NCBI RefSeq assembly: GCF_025822765.1 | Contig: NZ_JACKUK010000029.1 | Coordinates: 310,001-374,000, forward strand | Source of the DNA: Mycobacterium barrassiae | GTDB lineage: Bacteria > Actinomycetota > Actinomycetes > Mycobacteriales > Mycobacteriaceae | Length of the DNA stretch: 64,000 nucleotides | Reading direction: 5' to 3' | In this document: positions 19,500 to 29,261 of the stretch, piece after piece | How positions within the stretch are numbered: position 1 is the stretch's first letter | Layout of the letters: the number at the start of each line of letters is the position of its first letter | Made by a program: the position numbers and the translations under genes | Notes under the pieces: model-generated | What the model was told of the DNA's origin: nothing | The model's database searches: none | Seen by the model: only the letters and a program-made list of their open reading frames with translations

Positions 19500-20165
19500 A
19501 TGCCGACGGCTATGATCACCGGCGCGTCTCGGGGGCTCGGTGCGGCTATCGCGGCGGCGCTGGCTCCGACCCACACTCTGTTCCTTGCGGGGCGGCCGTC
19601 GGCCGAGCTCGACGCCGTCGCCGAGCAGTTCGGCGCCACCACCTGGCCGATGGATTTCGGCGATCCCGATGCCATCGAGACGGTCGTGGAACCGATCGAC
19701 GAATTGGACGTGCTGATCCATAACGCGGGCGTGGCCTACCCCGCCACCGTCCCCGAATCGACGGTCGACGAGTGGCGCGCCACGATGGCCGTGAATGTCG
19801 TTGGCCCGGTGGCGCTTACGCTGCCGCTGCTGCCGGCACTTCGCGCCGTGGGCGGCCACGTCGTCTTCGTCAACTCCGGCGCGGGGATCAACGCCTCACC
19901 CGGCCTGGCGTCCTACACCGCGAGCAAGTTCGCGCTGCGCGGTTTCGCCGACTCGCTTCGCAACGACGAGCCGTCGCTACGGGTGACGTCGGTGCATCCG
20001 GGCCGGATCGCCACCGAGATGCAGGAGAGCCTGGTCGCGTACGAAGGCCGCGAGTACACGCCCGAGAAGTTTCTCAGCCCGGAGACCGTCGCCAAGGTCA
20101 TCGCCGACGCGGTCAACGCCCCCCGCGACGCGCACATCCACGAGATCATCGTCCGCCCCCGGTGA
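19500..20165 (+). CDS. Short-chain dehydrogenase/reductase (SDR)
   Basis: Classical SDR of 221 residues, somewhat short. The nucleotide motif GASRGLG lies at residues 8-14, followed by the NAG motif (HNAGVAYPAT), a catalytic Ser in VNSGAGINAS and the YTASK active site (YxxxK). HPGRIATEM follows, as in NADP-linked family members. The substrate cannot be deduced. The stop codon abuts a palindrome shared with another gene end, and leuS converges from the other side. Confidence 0.9.
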   Translation: MPTAMITGASRGLGAAIAAALAPTHTLFLAGRPSAELDAVAEQFGATTWPMDFGDPDAIETVVEPIDELDVLIHNAGVAYPATVPESTVDEWRATMAVNVVGPVALTLPLLPALRAVGGHVVFVNSGAGINASPGLASYTASKFALRGFADSLRNDEPSLRVTSVHPGRIATEMQESLVAYEGREYTPEKFLSPETVAKVIADAVNAPRDAHIHEIIVRPR

Positions 20166-20212
20166 TTTGCGTGCGTTTAGGAGCGGTGAGCGCTCTCGAA
20201 CGCACACAAATC
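20164..20212. repeat. Intergenic palindrome, copy 2 (bidirectional terminator-like)
   Basis: 49-nt near-perfect palindrome filling most of the gap between the convergent SDR and leuS genes. The outer stem is GATTTGCGTGCGTT/AACGCACACAAATC with one mismatch; the inner stem is GGAGCG/CGCTCT with loop GTGAG. It shares its ends and the core GGAGCGGTGAGCGCT with the copy at 5005-5053, while the stems vary with partial compensation. Confidence 0.75.
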
Positions 20213-20219
20213 GCAGGGA

Positions 20220-23069
20220 TCAAGCGACGATATTGACCAGCCGACCCGCCACCACGATCACCTTTTTCGGTGTCGCGCCGTTGAGAAACTCCTGCACCTT
20301 CGCGTCGGCCAGCGCCGCGGCCTCCAACGCGTCGGCATCGGCGTCGGCGGCCACGGTGATGCGCCCGCGCACCTTGCCGTTCACCTGCACCGGCAGCTCG
20401 ACAGTGTCCTCGACGAGGTACTGCGGGTCGGCCACCGGGAACGGGCCGTGCGCCAGCGACGACTCGTGACCCAGCCGCCGCCACAGCTCCTCGGCCAGAT
20501 GCGGCGCCAGCGGTGCGACCATCAACACCAGCGGCTCCAGCGCCGCGCGCGCCGTGACCCCCTGCTTCGTCAGATGGTTGGTGTACTCGATCAGCTTGGC
20601 CGCCGCGGTGTTGTTGCGCAGGTTCGCGTAGTCGTCGGTGACCCCCGCGATCGTGCGGTGCAGCACCCGCAGGGTGTCCTCGTCCAACGCCTCGTGTTCG
20701 GCCACCCGCTCGGCGCCGGTCTGCTCGTCGACCACCAACCGCCACACGCGCTGCAGGAAGCGGTACGCACCAACGACATCCTTGGTCGCCCACGGCCGCG
20801 ACGCGTCCAGCGGACCCATCGACATCTCGTAGACCCGCAACGTGTCGGCGCCGTAGTTGTCGCAGATCTCGTCGGGCGACACCGAATTCTTCAGGCTCTT
20901 GCCGATCTTGCCGAACTCCTGCGACACCTCGATCTCGCCGTCGGGTCCGTCCCAGAAGAACTTCCCGTCGCGCTCAACGACTTCGGCGGCGGGCACGTAC
21001 GCGCCGCGAGAGTCGGTGTACGCGAACGCCTGGATGTAGCCCTGGTTCACCAGTCGGCGGAACGGCTCCTTGGAGCTGACGTGGCCCAGGTCGTAGAGCA
21101 CCTTGTGCCAGAACCGCGCATACAGCAGGTGCAGCACGGCGTGCTCGACACCGCCGACGTACAGGTCGACGCCACCGGGGTCGCTTTGCCCGTGCTCGGC
21201 GGGCCGCGGACCCATCCAGTACGCCTCGTTCTCCTTGGCGCACAACTCTTCTTTGTTGTACGGGTCGGCGTAGCGCAACTCGTACCAGGAGCTGCCCGCC
21301 CACTGCGGCATCACGTTGGTGTCGCGGGTGTAGGGCTTGAGGCCGTCGCCGAGATCCAGTTCGACGTTGACCCAGTCGGTCGCCTTGCCCAGCGGCGGCG
21401 ACGGCTCGCTGTCGGCGTCGTCCGGATCCAGCTGTGCAGGCGCGTAATCCGTGATATCGGGCAGCTCAACGGGAAGCGCCGACTCTGGGAGGGCGTGGGC
21501 CCGGCCGTCACCGTCATAGACGATCGGGAACGGCTCACCCCAATACCGCTGCCGCGCGAACAACCAGTCCCGCAGCTTGTACTCCACGCGGGCCTGCCCA
21601 CGGCCGTCGGCGACCAACCGATTGGTGATCGCCTCCTTCGCCGATGCGACGGACAGACCGTTGAGATAGTCCGAGTTGACCAGCTCACCGTCGCCCGGAT
21701 ACGCCTCGGCCGAAATATCGCCGCCCGCAATCACTTCGACGATCGGCAACCCGAACTCGTGCGCGAACTCCCAGTCGCGCTGATCATGCCCGGGCACCGC
21801 CATGATGGCCCCGGTGCCGTAGCCCAGCAGCACGTAGTCCGCGATGAACACCGGAATCCGTTCGCCGTTGGCGGGATTCGTCGCATAGGCGCCGAGGAAC
21901 ACACCGGTCTTGGTCTTGTTCTCCTGGCGCTCCAGATCCGACTTAGCGGCAACGGAGGCGCGGTAGGCGGCGACGGCCTCCGCGGGGGTCGCCGCTCCGA
22001 AGGTCCAGCGCGCATCGACGTCCGCCGGCCATTGGTCGGCGACCAGCGCGTCGACCAGTTCATGCTCGGGCGCCAGCACCATGTAGGTCGCGCCGAACAA
22101 CGTGTCGGGCCTGGTGGTGAACACCTCGATGTCGCCGGCATCGGTGCCGAACAGGACCGATGCCCCTGTCGACCGGCCGATCCAGTTGCGCTGCATGGTC
22201 TTGACCTTCTCCGGCCAATCCAGCACGTCGAGATCGTCGAGCAGTCGATCGGAGTACGCGGTGATACGCATCATCCACTGCCGCAACCGTTTCCGGAACA
22301 CCGGGAAGTTGCCGCGTTCGCTGCGGCCATCGGAGGTGACCTCCTCGTTGGCCAGCACCGTGCCCAGGCCGGGGCACCAGTTGACCAGCGAATCGGCCCG
22401 GTACACCAGCCGGTACGAGTCGATGACGTCGGCGCGCTCATCCGCCGACAGGTCCTGCCACGACCGGCCGTCGTCGACAGCCCTGCTACCGGACTCGAAT
22501 TCGGCGATCAGCTCGGCGATCGGCCTGGCCTTGTTGGCCGCCGGGTCGAACCACGCGTTGTAGATCTGCAGGAAGATCCACTGCGTCCACTTGTAGAAGT
22601 CGACGTCGGTAGTGGAGAAGCTGCGCCGCGCGTCATGTCCGAACCCGAGCCGGCCCAGCTGCCTGCGGAAGTTGACGATGTTGGCCTCGGTCCGGATCCG
22701 CGGATGCGTGCCGGTCTGGATCGCGTACTGCTCGGCGGGCAGCCCGAAGGCGTCGAAGCCCAACGCGTGCAACACATTGCGTCCGGTCATCCGGTAGTAG
22801 CGCGCGTAGACGTCGGTGGCGATGTAGCCGAGCGGATGGCCGACGTGCAGGCCCTCCCCCGACGGGTAGGGGAACATGTCCAGTACGAACATCTTGTCGG
22901 CGGGCACCGCCGCTCCGTCGGGCGCCGCCAACGAGCCCACCGGGTTGGGCACGTGGAACGTCCCCGAATCGGCCCAGCGCTGCTGCCAGGCGCGCTCGAT
23001 CTGCCCGGCGAGCGCCGCGGTATAGCGGTGCTGCGGGACATCCGTGCCGGCGTCAGGCGAGTCAGTCAC
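20220..23069 (-). CDS. leuS: Leucyl-tRNA synthetase
   Basis: Class Ia synthetase charging tRNA-Leu. The 949-residue product has the HIGH-type motif in [15 protein letters not shown], the CP1 editing domain ([34 protein letters not shown]) and the KMSKS-type motif [11 protein letters not shown]. It closely follows M. tuberculosis LeuS (~969 residues). I chose the GTG giving [16 protein letters not shown]: a TACCCT hexamer lies exactly 6 nt upstream, predicting a leaderless transcript, and the longer extension has no family similarity. It ends next to the convergent SDR gene with a shared palindrome between. Confidence 0.97.
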   Translation of the reverse strand: MTDSPDAGTDVPQHRYTAALAGQIERAWQQRWADSGTFHVPNPVGSLAAPDGAAVPADKMFVLDMFPYPSGEGLHVGHPLGYIATDVYARYYRMTGRNVLHALGFDAFGLPAEQYAIQTGTHPRIRTEANIVNFRRQLGRLGFGHDARRSFSTTDVDFYKWTQWIFLQIYNAWFDPAANKARPIAELIAEFESGSRAVDDGRSWQDLSADERADVIDSYRLVYRADSLVNWCPGLGTVLANEEVTSDGRSERGNFPVFRKRLRQWMMRITAYSDRLLDDLDVLDWPEKVKTMQRNWIGRSTGASVLFGTDAGDIEVFTTRPDTLFGATYMVLAPEHELVDALVADQWPADVDARWTFGAATPAEAVAAYRASVAAKSDLERQENKTKTGVFLGAYATNPANGERIPVFIADYVLLGYGTGAIMAVPGHDQRDWEFAHEFGLPIVEVIAGGDISAEAYPGDGELVNSDYLNGLSVASAKEAITNRLVADGRGQARVEYKLRDWLFARQRYWGEPFPIVYDGDGRAHALPESALPVELPDITDYAPAQLDPDDADSEPSPPLGKATDWVNVELDLGDGLKPYTRDTNVMPQWAGSSWYELRYADPYNKEELCAKENEAYWMGPRPAEHGQSDPGGVDLYVGGVEHAVLHLLYARFWHKVLYDLGHVSSKEPFRRLVNQGYIQAFAYTDSRGAYVPAAEVVERDGKFFWDGPDGEIEVSQEFGKIGKSLKNSVSPDEICDNYGADTLRVYEMSMGPLDASRPWATKDVVGAYRFLQRVWRLVVDEQTGAERVAEHEALDEDTLRVLHRTIAGVTDDYANLRNNTAAAKLIEYTNHLTKQGVTARAALEPLVLMVAPLAPHLAEELWRRLGHESSLAHGPFPVADPQYLVEDTVELPVQVNGKVRGRITVAADADADALEAAALADAKVQEFLNGATPKKVIVVAGRLVNIVA

Positions 23070-23075
23070 GTGAAC

Positions 23076-23081
23076 AGGGTA
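23076..23081 (-). promoter_or_regulatory. Predicted -10 element (TACCCT) of leuS
   Basis: TANNNT hexamer with 6 nt to the GTG, so transcription should begin at the start codon. Confidence 0.5.
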
Positions 23082-23261
23082 TAAGCCCGTCGATCGGGGC
23101 CCACCGGCCACAGGTTGGTCTCGGTTCCGTCACCGGCCGGTCAGGGCTTGGTTCCAGGTCGGTTCCAGGCCTAGTGACCGTCACTTCGCCCTGGATACAT
23201 TCGGCGCCTGCACTAAATGGCCAGCGATTCCCAGTGGACCCAGTGGAAAGGACCGACGTCG

Positions 23262-24341
23262 ATGACCGACACCGCCCGACGCTCGAGGACCCTGGCCACT
23301 GGTGTGGCCGCCGCCGTCGTCGGTGTCCTCGGCTTCTCCGCGACGCCGGCCGCCGCCCAGCCTGCGCAGCCCCTACCTCCACAACCCAGTCCGTCCGTGG
23401 TGTCCCAGAGCGCGGCGACCGCCGGCACCGCCCTCACCCCGGCGGTGCCCAACACCGCACTAGCCGTACCGACGACCCCCGGCACCGCCGTCACCCCCGC
23501 GGTGCCGAACACGGCCCTGACCGCCCCCCAGGTCGCCGGTCAGCCGGTGGCCACCGCGGCCGCACCCACCGCGGCGTCGCCGGCCGCCGCGACCCCGGGC
23601 GGTATCTCCACGCCGCAGGTCGGCGCACCTGCAGCGGTACCGATCACGCCGGCGGCCTCGGGCACATTGACCGACTTCTTCCACGAAAAGGGCGTGACCC
23701 TCGAACCGCAGAACAGCAGCGACTTCAAGGCGCTCAACATCGTGCTGCCGATGCCGCGCGGCTGGGCGCACATTCCCGACCCGAATGTCGCCGACGCGTT
23801 CGTCGTCATCGCCGACCGGGTAGGCGGCAACGGCCTGTACTCGTCGAACGCCCAAGTGGTGGTCTACAAGCTGATCGGCGAGTTCGATCCGCGCGAGGCC
23901 ATCAGCCACGGCTTCGTCGACGCGCAGCAGCTGCCCGCGTGGCGGAGCACCACCGGTTCCATGGGCGAGGTCGGTGGCATGCCGATGTCGACCATCGAGG
24001 GCACCTACCGCGAGAACAACATGACGCTGAACACGTCGCGGCGCCACGTCATCGCGGCCGCAGGCCCCGACAAGTACCTGGTATCGCTCGCGGTGACCAC
24101 CAGCGTCGACCAGGTCGTCGCCGCGGCGGAGGCCACCGATGCGATCCTGCGCGGCTTCAAGGTCAACGTGCCGGCTCCCCCCGGCGCCACTCCCCCGGCC
24201 GCCCCACAGGCCGCGCCGCAAGCAACCCCGCAAGCAACCCCGCAAGCAACCCAAGGCCACACACCAACCGGACAGTCCGCGGCACCGGCGTCTACCGCGC
24301 CGGCCACGCACGTCCAGCCGACCAACGGACTATCCGGATAA
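23262..24341 (+). CDS. Secreted Pro/Ala-rich LpqN-family protein (Mtc28/Rv0040c-like)
   Basis: Exported protein of 359 residues. A signal peptide occupies residues 1-33 ([22 protein letters not shown]; no lipobox Cys). A low-complexity Pro/Ala/Thr region follows with two copies of TPAVPNTAL. The folded LpqN-like domain contains [20 protein letters not shown] and [21 protein letters not shown]. The C-terminus has [11 protein letters not shown] repeats. It corresponds to the M. tuberculosis proline-rich 28-kDa antigen Rv0040c. I chose the ATG with a GGAAAGGA Shine-Dalgarno, which places the signal peptide at the N-terminus. It is divergent from leuS. Confidence 0.88.
   Translation: MTDTARRSRTLATGVAAAVVGVLGFSATPAAAQPAQPLPPQPSPSVVSQSAATAGTALTPAVPNTALAVPTTPGTAVTPAVPNTALTAPQVAGQPVATAAAPTAASPAAATPGGISTPQVGAPAAVPITPAASGTLTDFFHEKGVTLEPQNSSDFKALNIVLPMPRGWAHIPDPNVADAFVVIADRVGGNGLYSSNAQVVVYKLIGEFDPREAISHGFVDAQQLPAWRSTTGSMGEVGGMPMSTIEGTYRENNMTLNTSRRHVIAAAGPDKYLVSLAVTTSVDQVVAAAEATDAILRGFKVNVPAPPGATPPAAPQAAPQATPQATPQATQGHTPTGQSAAPASTAPATHVQPTNGLSG
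24219..24254 (+). repeat. 12-bp tandem repeat (three units of CAAGCAACCCCG)
   Basis: Three consecutive in-frame units, the last with changes at its end, encode the QATP repeats in the C-terminal tail of the Mtc28-like protein. Being a multiple of three, copy-number change would alter tail length without a frameshift. Confidence 0.8.
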
Positions 24342-24347
24342 GGGCCT

Positions 24348-24381
24348 GTCCCCCCGGGCGAAGCCTGGCGCCCGGGGGGAC
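24348..24381 (+). terminator. Strong GC hairpin after the Mtc28-like gene
   Basis: Perfect 13-bp stem (GTCCCCCCGGGCG and its complement) with an 8-nt loop, 7 nt after the stop codon. It is the strongest hairpin I found in the window. An A-run follows on the plus strand, not a U-tract, so it is a mycobacterial-type terminator candidate. Confidence 0.65.
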
Positions 24382-24409
24382 GCCCAAAAATCCAGGCGCT
24401 GCCGCCTCG

Positions 24410-24415
24410 TATTCT
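24410..24415 (+). promoter_or_regulatory. Predicted -10 element (TATTCT) of the Rv0039c-like gene
   Basis: Hexamer 7 nt before the ATG and just past the strong hairpin, so this gene probably has its own leaderless promoter. Confidence 0.45.
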
Positions 24416-24422
24416 GTGGCGC

Positions 24423-24770
24423 ATGTTCATCGTCGCGGTGCTGTGCTGGTGCGCCGCCGTCGCGCTCGCGGGCCTGGGGATACGGCTGTTGGTCCGGCCC
24501 CGTCCGGCGGATCCCGCCCAGTCGGTGCTGCGCGGGGTCGCCCCCACTCAGCTGGCCGCCGCAGCCATGCTCGCGGCCGCGGGCACCGTGGCGTTTTCGA
24601 GCCGGCCCGACACCGCGCTCGTCGTGGTGGTCGTCTGTGTCATCGGCGCCGTGAGCACCGTGGCTGCCGGCTGTTGGCAGGCGGCGAAAGTTCTCGCCAC
24701 GACGCAGAGCTCCGAAGAGATTGGCGCGTGCGGCGGCGCTTGCGCGACGTGCACGCTGTCCTGCAGCTGA
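24423..24770 (+). CDS. Small membrane protein, Rv0039c-like
   Basis: The 115-residue protein has three predicted membrane segments (about 3-22, 42-58 and 66-90). Its Cys-rich C-terminus (GACGGACATCTLSCS) could bind a metal. Position and pattern (VAPTQLAAAAMLAAAGTVAF) match M. tuberculosis Rv0039c. No function is known. It is convergent with the AlgH-family gene, 9 nt away. Confidence 0.8.
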   Translation: MFIVAVLCWCAAVALAGLGIRLLVRPRPADPAQSVLRGVAPTQLAAAAMLAAAGTVAFSSRPDTALVVVVVCVIGAVSTVAAGCWQAAKVLATTQSSEEIGACGGACATCTLSCS

Positions 24771-24779
24771 AATACGGCT

Positions 24780-25385
24780 TCAGTTGCGGCTGATGTCGAT
24801 CGGGTGCGTGGCGAGCAGCGACATCGGCAGCGGCTGACGCCGCAGCACCTTGGCCCACAAGTCGGTGCGGGGCTCGGCGAGCACGTCAGATGGCAACGCG
24901 GACAACACAATCCAGTCGTCGCGCTCGATCTCACCGTCCAGCTGGCCGATGGTCCAGCCCGAGTAGCCGGCGAAGATTCGCACCCCTTCGACGACCGGCG
25001 CGATCGCGTCGGGATCGGCGTCCAGATCCACCATCGCCATGCGGCCCTGCACATGTCGCAGTCCGGGCAGGCCGGCGGGATCGACCCCGACCCGCAAGGT
25101 CGCCAGACACAGCGCGGCGTCCCGCTTGACGGGGCCCCCGATGAACATGGTCTTCGGTTTGGTGGCGAGCTTCGCCCACTGCGGAAGAACGTTGTACACC
25201 GCGGTCTCGCTGGGTCGGTTGAGCACGACACCCAGTGTGCCGCCGTCGTTGTGCTCGACGATGTAGATGACGCTGCGCCGGAACGTCGGCTCCAACAGAT
25301 CGGTGTTCGCGAGCAGCAGTGTGCCCGCCCGCACCCGGTGTTTCGCAGGCGCGATGAAGTCCTCGGGATCCTCTGAGTGCGCCAC
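24780..25385 (-). CDS. YqgE/AlgH family protein (UPF0301, Rv0038-like)
   Basis: The 201-residue UPF0301 protein has signature blocks [43 protein letters not shown] and a [16 protein letters not shown] motif. The biochemical role of the family is not established; the AlgH name is historical. It starts with GTG ([10 protein letters not shown]). The start codon lies upstream of the divergent MFS gene, whose start is about 120 nt away. Confidence 0.93.
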   Translation of the reverse strand: MAHSEDPEDFIAPAKHRVRAGTLLLANTDLLEPTFRRSVIYIVEHNDGGTLGVVLNRPSETAVYNVLPQWAKLATKPKTMFIGGPVKRDAALCLATLRVGVDPAGLPGLRHVQGRMAMVDLDADPDAIAPVVEGVRIFAGYSGWTIGQLDGEIERDDWIVLSALPSDVLAEPRTDLWAKVLRRQPLPMSLLATHPIDISRN

Positions 25386-25505
25386 GTCACCATCATGGCA
25401 TCAGCACCCAGCCAACGTGGCGAACAAGCGCGGCCCGCCGGGATATTTGTACTGTGGGTCGGGCTCCCAAATCAGCCCGACATAGAACCAACAGGACGGA
25501 TTGCT

Positions 25506-26810
25506 GTGGCTGACGCGCGTGCGCCGATCGCCTGGTGGCAGTCAATCCGCGAGCTGTGGCGGTCGGTGCGTGCCCTGCCCGAATTCCAGCGCCTGCTCGA
25601 ACTGCGACTGGTCAGTCAGTTCGGCGACGGACTCTTCGCCGCGGGCCTCGCGGGCGGGCTGCTGTTCAGCACCGAGCGCGCCGCGACACCGTGGGCCATC
25701 GCCGGTTCGTTCGCCGTCCTCTACCTCCCGTACTCGCTGCTCGGCCCGTTCGCCGGCGCGCTGCTGGACCGGTGGGACCGGCGCCTGGTGCTCATCGGCG
25801 CAAACACCGGGCGGCTGCTGATGGTGCTCGTCGTCGCGTCACTGCTCGCGGTCAGCGCCCACGACCTGGCCATCCTGATCGCCGCGTTGATCGTCAACGG
25901 GTTCACCCGCTTCGTGTCCTCGGGTCTGTCGGCGGCGCTGCCGCATGTGGTGCCTCGCGAACAGGTCGTGACCATGAACTCCATCGCGACCGCGACGGGT
26001 GGAGCCGCCGCGTTTCTCGGCGCCATCTTCATGCTCGTTCCGCGGTGGCTGTTCGGAGCCGACGACATCGGCGCCGCGTCGATCATCTTCCTCGTCGCGG
26101 TCCCGGTCGCATTCGCGCTGTGGCTGTCGTGGCGCTTCTCGCCGCACCTACTCGGTCCCGACGACAGCGTGCGCGCCGTGCATGGCTCCGTGCTGTACGC
26201 GGTCGCCACCGGGTGGATGCACGGCGCCCGCACGGTCGTGTCGGTGCCGACGGTGGCGGCGACGCTGACCGGTCTCGCCGCCCACCGCATGGCGCTCGGC
26301 ATCAACAGCCTGCTGGTGCTCGTGCTCGTCCGGCACACCGATGCCCCCGACGTCGCCGGTCTGGGGACCACGGCGGTGTTCTTCGCGGCCGTCGGCATCG
26401 GGCAGTTCCTGGCCGCCGCGATCATGCCGATGGCTGTCGCCCGATGGGGCCGCTACGCCACGGTCAACGGTTCGCTCGCGCTGGCGGCAGGGATTCAACT
26501 CGCCGGGGTGGGCATGCGACTACCGGTGATGCTCGTGTGCGGGTTCCTGCTCGGGCTGGTCGGCCAGGTGGTCAAGCTGTGCGCCGACAGCGCCATGCAG
26601 TTGGACGTCGACGATGCACTGCGCGGCCACGTGTTCACGGTCCAGGACGCGTTGTTCTGGATTTCGTTCATCGCCGCGGTGACGGCGGCCGCCGCGGTGA
26701 TCCCGCCCGGCGGCCATCAGCCCGGACTCGTCGTGGCCGGGTCCGCGGTCTACCTGCTCGGCCTGGCCGCTCACGCCGCGATCGGCCGTCGGGCCCGGCC
26801 CTCGGGCTAA
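25506..26810 (+). CDS. MFS transporter (Rv0037c-like)
   Basis: Integral membrane protein of 434 residues with about 11-12 hydrophobic segments and MFS hallmarks: an R-x-x-x-S-x-F-G-D-G start to helix 1 ([19 protein letters not shown]) and [19 protein letters not shown] between helices 2 and 3. It matches M. tuberculosis Rv0037c (~441 residues), of unknown substrate. I chose the GTG ([13 protein letters not shown]) behind an AGGACGGA Shine-Dalgarno; the longer reading frame overlaps the divergent gene and adds non-family sequence. It is followed closely by the TIGR03084 gene. Confidence 0.9.
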   Translation: MADARAPIAWWQSIRELWRSVRALPEFQRLLELRLVSQFGDGLFAAGLAGGLLFSTERAATPWAIAGSFAVLYLPYSLLGPFAGALLDRWDRRLVLIGANTGRLLMVLVVASLLAVSAHDLAILIAALIVNGFTRFVSSGLSAALPHVVPREQVVTMNSIATATGGAAAFLGAIFMLVPRWLFGADDIGAASIIFLVAVPVAFALWLSWRFSPHLLGPDDSVRAVHGSVLYAVATGWMHGARTVVSVPTVAATLTGLAAHRMALGINSLLVLVLVRHTDAPDVAGLGTTAVFFAAVGIGQFLAAAIMPMAVARWGRYATVNGSLALAAGIQLAGVGMRLPVMLVCGFLLGLVGQVVKLCADSAMQLDVDDALRGHVFTVQDALFWISFIAAVTAAAAVIPPGGHQPGLVVAGSAVYLLGLAAHAAIGRRARPSG

Positions 26811-26820
26811 GGTGACCGGC

Positions 26821-27600
26821 ATGGCTGGTGCCGAGCCGATGGTCGCCGATCTGCGCGACGAAAGCGATGAGCTCGACGCGCTGGTGGCCGACCTTCCCGC
26901 CGAACGCTGGGCCGAGCCCACCCCGTCACCGGGATGGACGATCGCCCATCAGATCGCCCACTTGTTGTGGACCGACCGGGTGGCCCTAATGGCGGTCACC
27001 GACGAACCTGCGTTCGCCGCACTGCTCGAAGAGGCCGGCAAAGACCCCGGCGGCTTCGTCGACGCGGGCGCCGAAGAACTCGCCGCGGCATCGGCCAACG
27101 AACTGCTCGCCGACTGGCGCAACACCCGCAACCGGCTGCATGACGAGCTTCTGACCGTGGCCGAGGGCCGCAAGCTGCCGTGGTTCGGACCGCCGATGAG
27201 CGCCGCGTCGATGGCCACCGCCCGGCTGATGGAGACATGGGCGCACGGCCTCGACGTGGCGGACACGCTCGGCGTCGACCGGCCCGCCACGGGGCGGCTG
27301 CGGTCGATCGCACACATCGGGGTGCGCACCCGCGACTTCGCCTTCGCCGTCAACGGCCTTGCGCCACCGGCGGATCCGTTTCTCGTTCAGCTGCGCGCAC
27401 CGGATGGGTCGACGTGGTCGTGGGGCCCTGAGGACGCAACACAGCGCGTCACCGGGTCGGCGCTGGACTTCTGCATGCTCGTCACCCAGCGCAGGCCGCT
27501 CTCGAAGTTGGACGTGACGGCCACCGGGGAGGACGCCGAGCGGTGGCTCGGCATCGCGCAGGCGTTCGCCGGCCCCCCGGGCGCGGGCCGGTCAGCTTGA
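26821..27600 (+). CDS. TIGR03084 family protein with MDMPI-type N-terminal domain (Rv0036c-like)
   Basis: The 259-residue protein belongs to the DinB-like/mycothiol-dependent maleylpyruvate isomerase superfamily, with [19 protein letters not shown] carrying a possible metal-binding His pair. It also has [20 protein letters not shown] and [12 protein letters not shown]. It matches M. tuberculosis Rv0036c. An AAGGTG Shine-Dalgarno 6 nt before the ATG favours this start over a GTG 9 nt upstream. It overlaps the convergent secreted-protein gene by 9 nt at the 3' ends. Whether it uses mycothiol is unknown. Confidence 0.88.
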   Translation: MAGAEPMVADLRDESDELDALVADLPAERWAEPTPSPGWTIAHQIAHLLWTDRVALMAVTDEPAFAALLEEAGKDPGGFVDAGAEELAAASANELLADWRNTRNRLHDELLTVAEGRKLPWFGPPMSAASMATARLMETWAHGLDVADTLGVDRPATGRLRSIAHIGVRTRDFAFAVNGLAPPADPFLVQLRAPDGSTWSWGPEDATQRVTGSALDFCMLVTQRRPLSKLDVTATGEDAERWLGIAQAFAGPPGAGRSA

Positions 27601-28029
27601 GCCAGGCTGGAACACCACGGTTGGCGGCTTTGGTGGAGAGCTTTGTTGCGGCGTATCCGTGTCCACGATCACCGGCGGCAACGGCCGAGGGGCCTGTGGC
27701 CGAGGGGCCTGCGTCTCGCCCTGATCGAGCACCCCGGTCGGCGCTTTGGGCATGACATCGACCGCCGGTCGTGCGGGCGGGGCAGTGCATGTGCCGAAGC
27801 TGCCCTCCAATTCCCCGCCAGACAGGATGCAGCAGTGCATGGTCTCGTCTAGCTTCTGCTCATAGGTGATCTCGTCATCCAAGAATCTCTGGTCCACCTT
27901 TTTGATGCAGTTGTCGTACACCCCGATGTCCCATTCCTTTTCGGCGTGTGCCACCGCGGGCGTCATTAGTGCGCCGATCGCGATCGCGGCCGCGCCAGCC
28001 ACGGCTGCTGTTGCGCTTCTGCGCCACAA
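27592..28029 (-). CDS. Small secreted mycobacterial protein with paired Cys and Pro-rich tail
   Basis: The 145-residue product has a signal peptide at residues 1-29 ([21 protein letters not shown]). A compact domain follows: [22 protein letters not shown] through [18 protein letters not shown], with four Cys. The Pro-rich tail is about 60 residues ([17 protein letters not shown] and on). The Cys/Asp-containing core resembles short exported mycobacterial proteins of unknown function. It lies at the border between the Rv0036c- and Rv3906c-like blocks. The 3' end overlaps the TIGR03084 gene. Confidence 0.75.
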   Translation of the reverse strand: MWRRSATAAVAGAAAIAIGALMTPAVAHAEKEWDIGVYDNCIKKVDQRFLDDEITYEQKLDETMHCCILSGGELEGSFGTCTAPPARPAVDVMPKAPTGVLDQGETQAPRPQAPRPLPPVIVDTDTPQQSSPPKPPTVVFQPGSS

Positions 28030-28321
28030 CGGAATTGGGTGTCAATGTTGCACGGTTTGGTTGCGTGTGTCGGGATGGTATTCATCGGTTAGCCCTTCTG
28101 CATGGTGGTTCGTCCGTCGACGGCCCCCGACTAGCCGCCTTCAGATGTGATTGGGTCCTGCACAGCATCCGGACGGCGTTGGCGCACCACAAGATCCCCG
28201 TACCAGCCAGTGATACAAGCGCCGAAATCAAGGGAACTCGTCGGATGTCCGCTGCGCGGTGTTACGGGGGCGCAGCGCATTCCCGTTCGTCGCGCTCGGT
28301 GACCGATTGCGCTCGATGTCG

Positions 28322-29179
28322 CTACGGTTGGGCCGGAGGCTCGGCTCCAGGCCACGTGTAGCCAATTCCGGTGCTTTGGTTGAACATCGGCGTGTTCCAT
28401 ACGACTGCAGACCGGGGTTGCACTGCCGCCTTCAACTCTTCCAGGAGTGTTTCGCCGAAGCGCAGCAACGCATTTCGTAGTCCTCGAGCATCCGGGTGAC
28501 TGCGCCGTCCCGTCACGCCGATGGCGCCGACCAGCTTTCCGGAGGGCTCACGGACCGCGGCCGCCGTACACCCCACCCCCAGCACAGCCTGCTCTGCCTC
28601 GTACGCGTAGCCAGTGTCGCGAACCTCCCGAAGGCGCTGGCGAAGCCGGCCGGTGTCGGTAACGGAGTGCCGGGTCAGCGGACGCAGTTTGTCGGTGAGC
28701 ACGCCCTCGACCAGCTCGGGATGATGCCCCACCTCGATGACACCCGCGGCGAGAAGCACTCTGCTTGGACCGAGCTTGGACATGTTCGGAAACCAGGACT
28801 TGGCCATCGGTTCCATGTACGAGCGCCCGAAAGCGGCGCCGGCCAGCATCAGTTCACCGCCATGCACGGTCGCGAACCAAGCGGCTTGACCCCGTGTACG
28901 CAGATGCAGCTCCTGCAGATAAGGCTGCGCGGTGACGGCGATGCCGTGGCGGTGTGCGGAGAGCATCCCGTGGCGCATCAGGCGTTGTCCGGGTGCGTAG
29001 CCGTCGGGAGCGCGGTCGAGCATGCCGCGCGCGACGAGATCGTTCGCGATACGACGGACCGTCTGTTTCGGGATGCCTGTGCGGCGAGTCAACTCCGCCA
29101 AGGTGATGGGCGCTGCGCTTTCCACGACGGTGTCCAGAATCGTGACGGCGCGTCCGACAACGGTGTGATCGTCAGCCAC
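28322..29179 (-). CDS. IclR-family transcriptional regulator
   Basis: The 285-residue regulator has an N-terminal winged helix (VVGRAVTILDTVVESAAPIT, LAELTRRTGIPKQTVRRIAN) and a C-terminal IclR effector domain (for example YAYEAEQAVLGVGCTAAAVR and LVGAIGVTGRR). I chose the GTG giving VADDHTVVGRAV because an AAGGAG Shine-Dalgarno sits 7 nt upstream; an ATG 21 nt earlier has none. No matching catabolic gene is adjacent, so its target is unknown. It has no counterpart next to Rv3906c in M. tuberculosis. It sits at the junction of two rearranged blocks. Confidence 0.85.
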   Translation of the reverse strand: MADDHTVVGRAVTILDTVVESAAPITLAELTRRTGIPKQTVRRIANDLVARGMLDRAPDGYAPGQRLMRHGMLSAHRHGIAVTAQPYLQELHLRTRGQAAWFATVHGGELMLAGAAFGRSYMEPMAKSWFPNMSKLGPSRVLLAAGVIEVGHHPELVEGVLTDKLRPLTRHSVTDTGRLRQRLREVRDTGYAYEAEQAVLGVGCTAAAVREPSGKLVGAIGVTGRRSHPDARGLRNALLRFGETLLEELKAAVQPRSAVVWNTPMFNQSTGIGYTWPGAEPPAQP

Positions 29180-29261
29180 TTCGACGCTCCTTCGCAGCAT
29201 CGGTGGCCCGGTCGTGCGGGTACATCGCACCCCTTTCGCGGTGACGGTCGCTCGAGATACG

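Noticed and set aside
20448-23084. 878-codon open frame on the plus strand opposite leuS
   Set aside because: Antisense shadow of a high-GC gene: composition is Arg/Gly/Val-rich without family motifs, while leuS on the other strand is certain.
23217-23261. Longer start for the Mtc28-like protein
   Set aside because: It would add 15 polar residues before the signal peptide; the inner ATG has a good ribosome site.
26812-26820. GTG start for the TIGR03084 gene
   Set aside because: The GTG overlaps the AAGGTG that serves as Shine-Dalgarno for the ATG at 26821.
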